Of a stretch of 64,000 nt of DNA, positions 1 through 8,329 are shown piece by piece. The DNA lies in assembly GCA_041392205.1 (NCBI GenBank), contig JAWKMO010000006.1, forward strand, positions 62,001-126,000. Direction: 5' to 3'. The notes beneath the pieces are model-generated. The model made no database searches and was not told where the DNA came from. It worked only from the letters and a program-made list of their open reading frames with translations. Source of the stretch: Halomarinibacterium sp041392205 (GTDB lineage Bacteria; Bacteroidota; Bacteroidia; Flavobacteriales; Flavobacteriaceae). The number at the start of each line of letters is the position of its first letter. Within the stretch, counting starts at the first letter, position 1. Both the position numbers and the translations under genes were made by a program.

Positions 1-562
1 CCCCTACCTCTAACTTGGTAATCATATCCAAATCCTTAACGATGTAAATTAGTCGCTCTACCCCTTTATTGGCTCGTTGAAGGTATTTTTTACGAACCGA
101 TTTGTCTTTCATGGCTCCGTCCAGAAGGGTTAAAATATACCCTTGTACCATAAACAAAGGCGTTTTTAATTCATGAGAAACATTTCCCATAAAGTCTTTT
201 CGATAATTCTCACGGTCTTTTAAGGTTTCTATTTCTAATTTTTTATTTTCGGCAAAGCGCTCTACTTCTTTGGTTAGAGTAGCCATATCTGTGGTTATTC
301 TTTGCCTATCAAAAGTACTAGCATCGAGCAATTTTACATCATTGTATATTTTTTTTACCTGTTTGTAAATAAATTTTTCAACTCGATACTGAATTAAAAA
401 AAAGGTAAGAAAATAACAAATTACAAAAAAGAGGAATAAAAACCCATAATTAATTCCGCCGTGCCAATAAAAAAAAACTCCCAACAAGAGTGTTAGGAAG
501 AAAGTGATAAAAGTTGAGGTAAAACCTGCAAACTTATAGGTTTTTTTAAATATTTTAGTCAT
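1..562 (-). CDS. sensor histidine kinase, PhoR-like (3' part cut by window edge)
   Basis: This is the membrane-bound sensor kinase of a two-component system. It should autophosphorylate on His and pass the phosphate to the response regulator encoded just upstream. About 187 residues are visible. Two hydrophobic segments (about residues 10-55) are followed by a short linker and a HisKA box reading NVSHELKTP, with the phospho-acceptor His at about residue 130. The ATPase domain lies beyond base 1. The ATG overlaps the TAA of the response regulator by one base (TAATG), so the two are probably translationally coupled. The hydrophobic hairpin leaves little room for a periplasmic sensor domain, as in PhoR-type kinases. 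The family call is firm; the signal sensed is unknown. Confidence 0.88.
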   Translation of the reverse strand, partial: MTKIFKKTYKFAGFTSTFITFFLTLLLGVFFYWHGGINYGFLFLFFVICYFLTFFLIQYRVEKFIYKQVKKIYNDVKLLDASTFDRQRITTDMATLTKEVERFAENKKLEIETLKDRENYRKDFMGNVSHELKTPLFMVQGYILTLLDGAMKDKSVRKKYLQRANKGVERLIYIVKDLDMITKLEVG

Positions 563-1245
563 TAAATTACAAACTTATATCCTACTCCTTTAACCGTTTT
601 AAATTTATCATCTCCAATTTTTTCTCGTAATTTTCTTATATGAACATCGATGGTTCGGCCCCCTACAACCACTTCATTTCCCCAAACAGTATCAAGAATA
701 TCTTCTCTTTTAAAAACTTTACCGGGTTTAGATGTTAATAGTGATAGTAGCTCAAATTCTTTCCTTGGTAATATAATTTCTTCTTTCCCTTTAAGGACTT
801 TATATTCTTCTCTATTAATTACAATATTTCCTAATTTAAGGGTATTATCAACCATTTCTGGTTCTTTAAATCTTCGCAATAACGCTTTTACTTTACTTAC
901 TAAAACTTTGGGTTTAATAGGTTTGGTAATATAATCATCGGCACCCGCTTCAAAGCCAGCTACCTGCGAATAATCTTCCCCGCGAGCCGTTAAAAAAGTG
1001 ATGATTGTTTCAGATAGTTCAGGAATATTTCTAAGCTTTTCACAGGCTTCGATACCGTCCATTTCGGGCATCATAACATCCAAAACAATAAGGTGAGGGT
1101 TATGTTTTTTTGCTTCAGATATGGCTTGAACTCCATTTTCTGCAGTAAAAATTTGATAGCCTTCTGCGGCTAAGTTATAGCCAATTATTTCTAGAATATC
1201 TGGTTCATCATCTACTAAGAGAATCCTTGTTTCTTTTTTCTTCAT
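562..1245 (-). CDS. OmpR/PhoB-family response regulator
   Basis: This is a DNA-binding response regulator of 227 residues, the usual length for the OmpR/PhoB class. The receiver domain spans about residues 6-120, with the acidic pair D12/D13, phospho-acceptor D56 in VLDVMMP, and K108 in the DYITKPI motif. A winged-helix effector domain covers about 130-227 and ends in the typical GVGYKF strand-turn. It is the first gene of a two-gene operon with the histidine kinase (one-base overlap). The region upstream contains a near-consensus -7 box (TATATTTA) on the minus strand. In flavobacteria this pair resembles PhoB/PhoR or RprY/RprX; the sequence alone does not decide which. Confidence 0.93.
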   Translation of the reverse strand: MKKKETRILLVDDEPDILEIIGYNLAAEGYQIFTAENGVQAISEAKKHNPHLIVLDVMMPEMDGIEACEKLRNIPELSETIITFLTARGEDYSQVAGFEAGADDYITKPIKPKVLVSKVKALLRRFKEPEMVDNTLKLGNIVINREEYKVLKGKEEIILPRKEFELLSLLTSKPGKVFKREDILDTVWGNEVVVGGRTIDVHIRKLREKIGDDKFKTVKGVGYKFVI

Positions 1246-1460
1246 TTAATTGCTGTATAATATTGTTGTTAAATATACTGCATATTCTAATCCCACAAAT
1301 TTCTAAACAGTATTGTTAACGATTATGTAACATTCCTATTACAATACTATTACAATTTACTAAAATTAATTATTCTGTTATTATTTTATAGTAAACGAAT
1401 ATAAAAATGGCTTTTAAAAAATAAAAAATCCGTTACTTTGTACCCATTAAACAACTTTAC

Positions 1461-2285
1461 ATGATGAAAAAAATTACTCTTTTATGTACTCTTTTAATGG
1501 GTATAAACTCGTTTGCTCAACTTTTTATTAATGAAGTAGATGCAGATCAAACCTCTACAGACACCACAGAATTTCTTGAATTAAAATCTGATGTCCCCAA
1601 TTTTGCCTTAGATGGCTATGTTGTTGTGCTTTACAATGGGTCTAATGACCTAAGCTACAATGCCATCGATTTGGCAGGTTTTACAACCGACGCCAATGGC
1701 TATTTTATTATTGGTAGTGATGCAACTCCTGGAGTTGATATTGCTTTAGGACCCGATAACACTATTCAAAACGGTGCCGATGCAATTGCTATTTATACGG
1801 GAACCGCAGCCGACTTCCCTATGGATACTCCCGTAACTTCTGTAAATTTAGTAGATGCCATTGTATATGGAACTAGCGATGACGACGACCTAGAACTATT
1901 AGCAGGCTTAGGAGAAACCGTTCAATATGATGAAAACTTAAACGGCCTTAAAGACACAGAGTCTTTGCAGTTAAATACCGACGGCTCTTTTTGTACGACA
2001 CTGCCAACCTTGCGTGCAGATAATAGTTGTGGCCCTCTAGGGATTAACGATTTTAATACAAAACCATTTACCATCTATCCCAATCCAGCACAAGGGTATT
2101 TAAACATTACTTCTTCAAATGCAGGTGAAAAACAAGTAGTCATTTACGACGTTTTAGGAAAAAAAGTGGTAACGAGTTCGCTAAACGGTGAAAGAATGAA
2201 CATTTCTCAACTAAATAGTGGAGTTTATATCATTCAAATTACCCAAGGAGCTATTTCTGAAACCAAAAAATTGGTAGTGAAATAA
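1461..2285 (+). CDS. T9SS cargo protein with lamin-tail-like domain
   Basis: This is a secreted protein of 274 residues. An N-terminal signal peptide (about residues 1-19, ending SFAQ) precedes a segment beginning LFINEVDAD and containing TTEFLEL, which is typical of bacterial lamin-tail-like (LTD) domains (about 20-190). The C-terminus (about 198-274) is a type A T9SS sorting domain, with the YPNPAQG motif, a YDVLGKKV strand and the final KKLVVK. It should cross the outer membrane through the type IX system and be anchored or released at the surface. The enzymatic or adhesive role is unknown. It stands alone, with a strong terminator after it. Two adjacent ATG codons open the frame; either could be the start. 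Confidence 0.85.
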   Translation: MMKKITLLCTLLMGINSFAQLFINEVDADQTSTDTTEFLELKSDVPNFALDGYVVVLYNGSNDLSYNAIDLAGFTTDANGYFIIGSDATPGVDIALGPDNTIQNGADAIAIYTGTAADFPMDTPVTSVNLVDAIVYGTSDDDDLELLAGLGETVQYDENLNGLKDTESLQLNTDGSFCTTLPTLRADNSCGPLGINDFNTKPFTIYPNPAQGYLNITSSNAGEKQVVIYDVLGKKVVTSSLNGERMNISQLNSGVYIIQITQGAISETKKLVVK

Positions 2286-2305
2286 TCCTGAAAAAATAAA
2301 AATTG

Positions 2306-2340
2306 AAAAAGCTTCTGTATTTGCAGAAGCTTTTTTTTTA
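2306..2340 (+). terminator. rho-independent terminator after T9SS cargo gene
   Basis: An 11-bp stem (AAAAGCTTCTG paired with CAGAAGCTTTT, loop about 6 nt) is followed by a run of T. It lies about 20 bases after the stop codon of the secreted protein gene. Confidence 0.85.
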
Positions 2341-2370
2341 TTCCCTATTTTTGAATATTGAATTGATTCT

Positions 2371-3344
2371 ATGCTCGAAAAAGTTATTTTTCAAATCACT
2401 TCTGAAAAATTATTTGAAACCCTTGCCTTACAAGTTTTTCAATATCAATACAAGCATGTAAAAGTGTATCGTACCTTTTGTGATCTTTTACATAAAACTC
2501 CCAACAATGTAACTTCGATCGTAGACATTCCCTTTTTACCCATATCGTTTTTTAAATCGCATACCGTCCTTTCTTCAGAAAAAAAACAGGAAACCCTTTT
2601 TACAAGTAGTGGCACAACGGGAGCTATTACAAGCCACCATTACATAGCCAACCTTTCCTTGTATGAAAAAAGTTTTTTGAAAGGATTTAAGCAGTTTTAT
2701 GGCAACCCAAAAGACTATACAATCCTTGCATTGCTCCCTTCGTATTTAGAAAGAGAAGGATCTTCGTTAATTTATATGGTCACATCCTTAATTAAAAAAA
2801 GCAATAACCCATCCAGCGGATTTTACCTCCACAATGTCAATTCCCTCATTGAAACCCTCCAAGATCTAGAAGCAAAAAAAAAAAAACTTTGCTTATTGGG
2901 GTTTCGTATGCGCTTTTAGATATTATTGAAAAACAAACTTTCAACCTAAGGTATACTACCATTATGGAAACTGGCGGAATGAAAGGGCGAAGAAAAGAAT
3001 TAGTAAAAACGGCCCTACACGAAAATTTGAAAAAGGGGTTTGGGGTGGAACACATTCACAGTGAATACGGAATGACCGAGTTGCTCTCACAGGCCTATTC
3101 ACTTGGAGAAGGTATTTTTAAATGCCCTCCTTGGATGAAGGTTCTTACCCGTGACCCCGAGGATGCCCTTACCCTTATTTCTGAAAAAACGGGGGGTATT
3201 AATGTGATTGATTTAGCAAATCTCTATTCTTGTTCCTTTATTGCCACTCAAGATTTAGGTAAAACTTTCCCTAATGGAAGTTTCGAAATTTTAGGTAGAT
3301 TTGACTCTAGTGATATTCGAGGATGTAATTTAATGATGCTTTAA
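2371..3344 (+). pseudogene. LuxE-type acyl-protein synthetase / acyl transferase, frameshifted
   Basis: The two halves of this gene lie in different frames: 2371-2919 and about 2889-3344. Joined, they give about 324 residues, the normal length of the LuxE-like acyl-protein synthetase family, which activates an acyl group with ATP (adenylate-forming fold). The N-half carries the AMP-binding-type loop TSSGTTG. The C-half carries METGGMKGRR and SEYGMTELLSQAY, the usual second nucleotide-binding region. The break falls inside a run of 13 A at 2874-2886. Reading through needs a -1 shift (14 or 11 A). The rest is undamaged on both sides, so this could be a sequencing error, phase variation, polymerase or ribosome slippage on the A run, or a young pseudogene. 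The stop overlaps the next ATG (TAATG), as in an active operon. Confidence 0.75.
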
Positions 3345-4378
3345 TGGAACAACCCCCTAAAAAAACTCATGGCTGTCTCTGGATTATTGTTTTTGGGCTA
3401 CTGTGTTTAATGGCTACGGGGATCATTGCCTTCTTCACAAAAATCCACTGGATATTTTCGTTGCTAGTTGCCGTTGGAATTTCGGTATTACTAACCCTAA
3501 AATTACTTGGGAAACCTTCCGTATCCTCCTTATTTAAAAATATTGGAATCCTCTTTTTAATTTTTATTACGTTTCGGTTTTTTCTTTTGTTTTTAATTGA
3601 ATTTGTAAACATCCCTTCTCCAGAAGAGGTCACCTTCACAAAAGAAGAAGGCGTTGCGAAAACTACCATTATTGAAGGGATTGATACTGTTACGGTCTAT
3701 TCTAGCCATAGGGTTTGGAAAGATAATTATGGAACTACTTACACGGGAGACCTTACCGTTCGAGAAAAAGACTTTTTAAAACTTCAACACCATATTAGTT
3801 CGTATAAGTTTACAAGTAATTCCAATTTTTGGGGAGCGTTATACAATTACATTGAAAGAACGGATATTTCTAGCCTTGATTTGGTCCTTCAAAATTTTGA
3901 ATTAATCCATTCGGAAAAAAAATTAAATCAGATGGAATTTGCCGAAATGGTAATAAGTTGCATTCAGGATATTCCTTATTCGTTTGTGTTTCAGGAGGCG
4001 TGTTTGCCTGCAGACCGTTACGAACCATCCATTAGAAATTTGCTTGAAAAATGCCCAGAATGTTGCATAGGAAATATAAAATATGGAATCCAAAACCCTG
4101 TATCTTTTCTTCAAAATTTAAAGGGTGATTGCGATACCCGTACCGTTTTAATTTATTCTATTTTAAAACATTTTAATTACGATGTTGCCATATTAAATAG
4201 TGATTTTTATCGTCACTCCATTATTGGAATAAACCTTCCGGCATCGGGTATTTACAAACCCTATTACGGGAAAAAATATATGGTTTGGGAAACTACGGCA
4301 AAATATTATCCCGTTGGGCAGCTTCCCAACAATTTTAATGATATTACCCACTGGAATGTGGTATTAACCAGTAAATAA
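3344..4378 (+). CDS. membrane protein with transglutaminase-like C-terminal domain
   Basis: This protein of 344 residues has three hydrophobic segments in the first 90 residues (about 11-30, 36-52, 66-88), then a soluble region. Near the end it shows a transglutaminase-like core: C263 in KGDCDTRT, H291 in YRHSIIG and an acidic residue, E316, in VWETTA where the classical triad has Asp. This suggests a cysteine peptidase or amidase-like fold facing the periplasm, but activity is not proven. The start overlaps the stop of the LuxE-like gene by one base, so they are co-transcribed. I do not recognise a named family; the transglutaminase assignment rests on the three spaced motifs. Confidence 0.65.
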   Translation: MEQPPKKTHGCLWIIVFGLLCLMATGIIAFFTKIHWIFSLLVAVGISVLLTLKLLGKPSVSSLFKNIGILFLIFITFRFFLLFLIEFVNIPSPEEVTFTKEEGVAKTTIIEGIDTVTVYSSHRVWKDNYGTTYTGDLTVREKDFLKLQHHISSYKFTSNSNFWGALYNYIERTDISSLDLVLQNFELIHSEKKLNQMEFAEMVISCIQDIPYSFVFQEACLPADRYEPSIRNLLEKCPECCIGNIKYGIQNPVSFLQNLKGDCDTRTVLIYSILKHFNYDVAILNSDFYRHSIIGINLPASGIYKPYYGKKYMVWETTAKYYPVGQLPNNFNDITHWNVVLTSK

Positions 4379-4384
4379 CAAGTT

Positions 4385-4900
4385 ATGAACAAACAACTTT
4401 TCACGCTCGCCCTTTTCGAAATTATCCTATTTCTCATTATTACGGTGGTTATTATGTATGTTTCGTATAGTATTTTACACCGTCTTTTTTTCAAGAAAGA
4501 AGCCCTTCAAGGAAAAAATACGGCATTTATTATTTTTACCTCCGGAATTATCTTAAGTATTGGACTTATTTTAAGTGAAATTTTACCTTCTATCACCAAT
4601 ATTATAAGACTTGGCACAACCCAAACTGAAGCTGTAGATACAGCAACTATTATACAATATTCGGGTATTTACTTACTTATTGGTTTTTTGGCTGCTGTGG
4701 TGATCAATGCTTCGGTTTTCTTTTTGTTTTCAATGCTTACCAGAGGTATTAACGAATTTCAAGAAATAAAAAATAACAATGTAGGTGTGGCTATTTTAAT
4801 AGCCGTAACCCTTTTAAGTATTACTATTATTGTTAAAGAGAGCATTGCCCTACTCATAAGCTCGTTAGTCCCTTATCCCGAAGTCTCAAATTTTTTGTAA
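4385..4900 (+). CDS. small integral membrane protein, DUF350-like
   Basis: This protein of 171 residues has four predicted membrane segments (about 8-32, 46-68, 90-117 and 133-160) with short loops. The pattern and length resemble the DUF350 family of paired-helix membrane proteins, whose function is unknown. The gene begins six bases after the previous gene and is the last of the LuxE-like / transglutaminase-like / membrane protein operon. A bidirectional terminator follows. The family call is tentative because it rests on topology rather than on a diagnostic motif. Confidence 0.55.
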   Translation: MNKQLFTLALFEIILFLIITVVIMYVSYSILHRLFFKKEALQGKNTAFIIFTSGIILSIGLILSEILPSITNIIRLGTTQTEAVDTATIIQYSGIYLLIGFLAAVVINASVFFLFSMLTRGINEFQEIKNNNVGVAILIAVTLLSITIIVKESIALLISSLVPYPEVSNFL

Positions 4901-4997
4901 TCCCGTGTAAGGTTTAGCAAAAGTTACGACCAATAGAATGTTATGAAAAAGGGAAGTTTCCCTTAACTACATTCATAATTGGTTGGTTAGTTAGTTG

Positions 4998-5021
4998 AAA
5001 GTCCCGATTTCTCGGGACTTT
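4998..5021. terminator. bidirectional terminator between convergent genes
   Basis: A 10-bp stem (AAAGTCCCGA with TCGGGACTTT) with a four-base loop lies between the end of the DUF350-like gene (+) and the end of tyrS (-). Confidence 0.75.
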
Positions 5022-5026
5022 CTTAT

Positions 5027-6322
5027 TTAGATAACTTTAATGATGAAGTAATTTTTCTTCCCCCGTTGAAGTACTATAAACTGCCCCTTTATTAGGTCGC
5101 TGGAAGTCATTATAAAATCCTCTCCCACTTTTTCTTTATTTACCGAAATCGAATTCTCCTTTAAAGCACGACGCGCTTCACTATTCGACTTTAAAAAGCC
5201 TGTTTTTTCTGCCAAGGCAGTAACAATTTCCATTCCGCTGAAAATTTCTTCGGAAGCAATTTCTGCCTGCGGAACGCCTTCAAACACATCGAGAAAGGTT
5301 TGTTCATTCAAGTTTTTTAGGTCTTCGGAAGTTGAATTTCCGAATAAAATTTCAGAAGCCTTCACCGCTTTTTCATATTCCTCCTCACTGTGAACGGTAA
5401 TGGTTACCTCCTGTGCCAACCGTTTTTGAAGCAATCGTAAATGGGGCGCTTCCTTATGCTCAGCAACCAATGTTTCAATGGTGTTTCTCTCTAAAAAGGT
5501 GAAAATCTTGATATATTTTTCAGCATCTTCATCGCTGGAGTTTAACCAATACTGATAAAATTTATAGGGCGATGTACGATTGGCATCCAGCCAAACATTA
5601 CCTCCTTCACTTTTCCCGAATTTACTGCCATCACTCTTTGTAATTAAAGGGCACGTTAGCGCATAGCCTTTCCCGTTGCCTATTCGTCGAATGAGCTCTG
5701 TTCCTGTGGTAATATTACCCCATTGGTCGCTACCGCCCATCTGCAAAGTACAATCTTGCGTTTTATACAAATGAAGAAAATCATACCCTTGCACCAATTG
5801 GTAGGTGAATTCAGTAAATGACATTCCTTCACTTGCTTCACCCGAAATTCGGTTTTTAACCGAGTCTTTTGCCATCATGTAATTTACCGTTATATGCTTC
5901 CCCACATCACGAATAAAATCCAAAAAACTGAACCCTTTCATCCAGTCATAATTATTTACCATCACTGCTTGATTTTGGGCCCCTGAAGAAAAATCTAAAA
6001 ATTGGGCTAACTGATTTTTTACACACTCTTGGTTGTGACGCAGTGTTTTTTCGTCCAACAAATTACGTTCTTTAGACTTCCCCGAAGGATCCCCAATCAT
6101 TCCTGTAGCACCACCCACCAATGCCACAGGTTTGTGGTCACATCGTTGAAAAAATGCCAATAACATAATGGGCACCAAATTGCCAATATGCAGGGAATCT
6201 GCAGTAGGATCAAAACCCACATAGGCACTTCGCATAGTTTCGTTAAGATGGGTTTCGGTTTCGGGCATGACATCATGAATCATCCCGCGCCATGTGAGCT
6301 CTTCAATAAAATTTTTGGGCAT
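5027..6322 (-). CDS. tyrS: tyrosyl-tRNA synthetase
   Basis: TyrS charges tRNA-Tyr with tyrosine in the cytoplasm. At 431 residues it has the normal length of the bacterial TyrRS type 1 family. The class I signature is visible as HIGN at 45-48 and the second signature as KFGKS at about residue 230, preceded by the tyrosine-binding segment with QMGGSDQWGN. A C-terminal S4-type RNA-binding domain (about 365-431) is present and complete. It is transcribed alone, with terminators on both sides. Nothing is unusual. Confidence 0.97.
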   Translation of the reverse strand: MPKNFIEELTWRGMIHDVMPETETHLNETMRSAYVGFDPTADSLHIGNLVPIMLLAFFQRCDHKPVALVGGATGMIGDPSGKSKERNLLDEKTLRHNQECVKNQLAQFLDFSSGAQNQAVMVNNYDWMKGFSFLDFIRDVGKHITVNYMMAKDSVKNRISGEASEGMSFTEFTYQLVQGYDFLHLYKTQDCTLQMGGSDQWGNITTGTELIRRIGNGKGYALTCPLITKSDGSKFGKSEGGNVWLDANRTSPYKFYQYWLNSSDEDAEKYIKIFTFLERNTIETLVAEHKEAPHLRLLQKRLAQEVTITVHSEEEYEKAVKASEILFGNSTSEDLKNLNEQTFLDVFEGVPQAEIASEEIFSGMEIVTALAEKTGFLKSNSEARRALKENSISVNKEKVGEDFIMTSSDLIKGQFIVLQRGKKNYFIIKVI

Positions 6323-6366
6323 GGTATTATTATTTGTGGCAAAGATAGGGGGATGTATGAAAACAA

Positions 6367-6397
6367 AAAAGGAATTCTCAACTCAAGAATTCCTTTT
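6367..6397 (-). terminator. terminator downstream of LRR protein gene
   Basis: A 12-bp perfect stem (AAAAGGAATTCT with AGAATTCCTTTT) with a 7-base loop separates the stop of the leucine-rich-repeat gene from the start of tyrS, both on the minus strand. Confidence 0.75.
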
Positions 6398-6417
6398 CAA
6401 TATTCAAAAAAAAGTAT

Positions 6418-7977
6418 TTATTGTTTTATAACTTTTTCTATCACTTTTCCTTTTTCAGTTTCTATTTCAACAAACAATAAGCCACTAGGGACATTTGATA
6501 TAGAAATTTGATTTAAGTTTTCTGAGACTTCCAGTATTTTATGCCCCAGAGTATCATAAAAGGTCACTTTTGTAATAGGCACCATACCCTTAATAATTAA
6601 CACATCTTTTACAGGGTTAGGGTACATTTTTACACTATCGAGGGTATTTTCTTCGAAGCCAAGAGCCTCGCATTCTATTTCGTTGTTGACCAAGTGGGTA
6701 GTTGGGTCTATGTTAAAAGTACCCTCTCCCGATGAAGCATCGTCTACGAGAATACATTTTAGATTAGGGCTACCTATTGAGGATAAATCTATTAAAGAAT
6801 TATTTCCATTGCGTACATCTATACGCTGTAAATTAGTATTATCCCTAGCCCAAACATCCTCCAACACAGGGTTGTTGGATAGGTCTATGGTAGTAATTTG
6901 AGTGTTTGTAAAACCAATATAAAACAGCAAGGGACATTGTGTAACATCCACACCATACACCAGTGTATTTTCAAAACCGACGTTTAAAAGTGCTGGGTTA
7001 TGGGTTAAATCGAGAAAGGTATCTATGGGGTTGTCGAGTATCTTGGCTCTCTCTAGTAAGGGACAAGCGGTAAAGTCAATAGTAGTAAGATTATTGTAAG
7101 CAACAGCAAAAGTTTCTAGTTTTGGAACATTTGATAAGTCAATACTAGTAAGTTCATTAAAGGAACAAGAAAAGGATTCTAAGTTTTGTAATCCATTGCC
7201 AAGATTTATACTAGCGATACTATTTCGGCCACAAGCTAAGTATTCTAATTGCAAATTATTAGAAACATCTAAGGTAGTTAACAAATTATAGGTACAATTA
7301 AGAAACTTAAGGCCCAGATTATTAGAGACGTCCAGTTGAGTAAGTTGGTTTTCGTGAACATATAAAGTAGCTAAAGACGTAAGGCCAGAAACATCAATAC
7401 TGCTTAATTGGTTTTCTTGAATAAACAATCCCCCTAAATTGGGAAGCGGAATATCGATAGTGGTAAAGTTATTATCTTCTAAGGATAGGGAATTTAAGGA
7501 GTGCAATCCAGCGACATCGATAGTAGAGAGATTATTGCTGTCTAATGATAATTGTACAAGATTTGTGTTTTGGGATACATCAATTGTGCTTAGGTTACAA
7601 TTATCTATAAAGAGTGTAATTAAATTTATATTTTGCGTTAAGTTAATTGAAGAAAGGGGGCTATTTACAATGGTCAATTGATCTAATTGTAAATTTTGAG
7701 AAAAATCTGCCGTTACAAAATTTGTGTTTCTTGCATCTAATCGTTCCAGTTGCTCAAAAGCTTCTATACCCGTAAGGTCTGCAACAGGTAAATTATCTAA
7801 ATCTATAAACACAATGCCTTGAGCATTACTAGTTAAAAATTGCCCGTTTATTAGACCATCGGTATCTATCCCTGCATCAATTAAATATTGTTCAAAAACG
7901 GGGTCTGGTACAAATGTAAATTGAGCCAGGGAGATTATAGGGTAAAATAGAAATAAAACAAAAGGTATTATCTTCAT
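6418..7977 (-). CDS. T9SS-secreted leucine-rich-repeat protein
   Basis: This surface or secreted protein of 519 residues has a signal peptide (1-18, ending SLAQ) and a conserved opening found in flavobacterial LRR proteins (PDPVFEQYLIDAGID). At least 14 repeats of about 21-24 residues follow, of the form LxxLDVSNNxxL / LSTIDVSxNxxL (about 75-400), which should fold as a solenoid. A type A T9SS sorting domain starts at about 438 with MYPNPVKD and ends KVIEKVIKQ. Such proteins usually bind other proteins or glycans; no catalytic domain is visible. A second, shorter protein of the same build is encoded at 45897-47042. Confidence 0.88.
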   Translation of the reverse strand: MKIIPFVLFLFYPIISLAQFTFVPDPVFEQYLIDAGIDTDGLINGQFLTSNAQGIVFIDLDNLPVADLTGIEAFEQLERLDARNTNFVTADFSQNLQLDQLTIVNSPLSSINLTQNINLITLFIDNCNLSTIDVSQNTNLVQLSLDSNNLSTIDVAGLHSLNSLSLEDNNFTTIDIPLPNLGGLFIQENQLSSIDVSGLTSLATLYVHENQLTQLDVSNNLGLKFLNCTYNLLTTLDVSNNLQLEYLACGRNSIASINLGNGLQNLESFSCSFNELTSIDLSNVPKLETFAVAYNNLTTIDFTACPLLERAKILDNPIDTFLDLTHNPALLNVGFENTLVYGVDVTQCPLLFYIGFTNTQITTIDLSNNPVLEDVWARDNTNLQRIDVRNGNNSLIDLSSIGSPNLKCILVDDASSGEGTFNIDPTTHLVNNEIECEALGFEENTLDSVKMYPNPVKDVLIIKGMVPITKVTFYDTLGHKILEVSENLNQISISNVPSGLLFVEIETEKGKVIEKVIKQ

Positions 7978-8027
7978 AGCAATTCATTTATGCATAACCA
8001 AGTTTTTAATTTAAATATACAACATAT

Positions 8028-8255
8028 TTAATGGTTAATAATTAAAATGTTACTTAATATTAACTCATTGGCATTGTAAATATGAAGGTAGTACATCCCA
8101 TTGGGGATATTAAAGGTATCCACGGTTTTTACTATATTGTTGGATGTGTCTTCATATTTAACAGTTTGGTATTGGTCATACACTATAATAGTATAAACGC
8201 TAGTATCCTGTAAAGAAAGGTCTATGGACAACAAGATAGTGTGCAAGACTAACAA
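8028..8255 (-). pseudogene. orphan T9SS sorting-domain remnant
   Basis: These 75 codons have no signal peptide. From about residue 9 the product matches the last 65 residues of the large secreted hydrolase at 42035-45133: both carry an IVYDQY/IFDMYS-type strand, the block NIPNGxYxLHIY, and the ending xLIINH. This is therefore the 3' end of a former T9SS cargo gene whose 5' part has gone. The similarity stops near base 8230, a few tens of bases from a GC-rich palindrome (8258-8287), so the deletion breakpoint and the repeat nearly coincide. It could still be expressed, but without a signal peptide it cannot be a T9SS substrate. Confidence 0.65.
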
Positions 8256-8257
8256 AC

Positions 8258-8287
8258 ACCCCTCTGTATCTCTCCCCTCAGGGGATA
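8258..8287. repeat. GC-rich palindromic repeat, copy D
   Basis: In AT-rich surroundings this stretch reads ACCCCTCTG, then TATCTC, then the palindrome TCCCC-TCA-GGGGA. The same CCCCTCTG...CTCCCC(n)GGGGA layout occurs inside leuS at 19675-19719. It lies between the T9SS remnant and the SDR gene, and probably falls in the 5' leader or promoter region of the SDR gene. Confidence 0.6.
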
Positions 8288-8329
8288 AATTTTGTTTTGC
8301 TATTAATACAGTTATTGTATCTTTCCCCT

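Noticed and set aside
6418..7977. Tandem DNA repeat array
   Set aside because: The periodicity is the protein-level LRR pattern. DNA units are too diverged to count as a satellite or CRISPR-like array.
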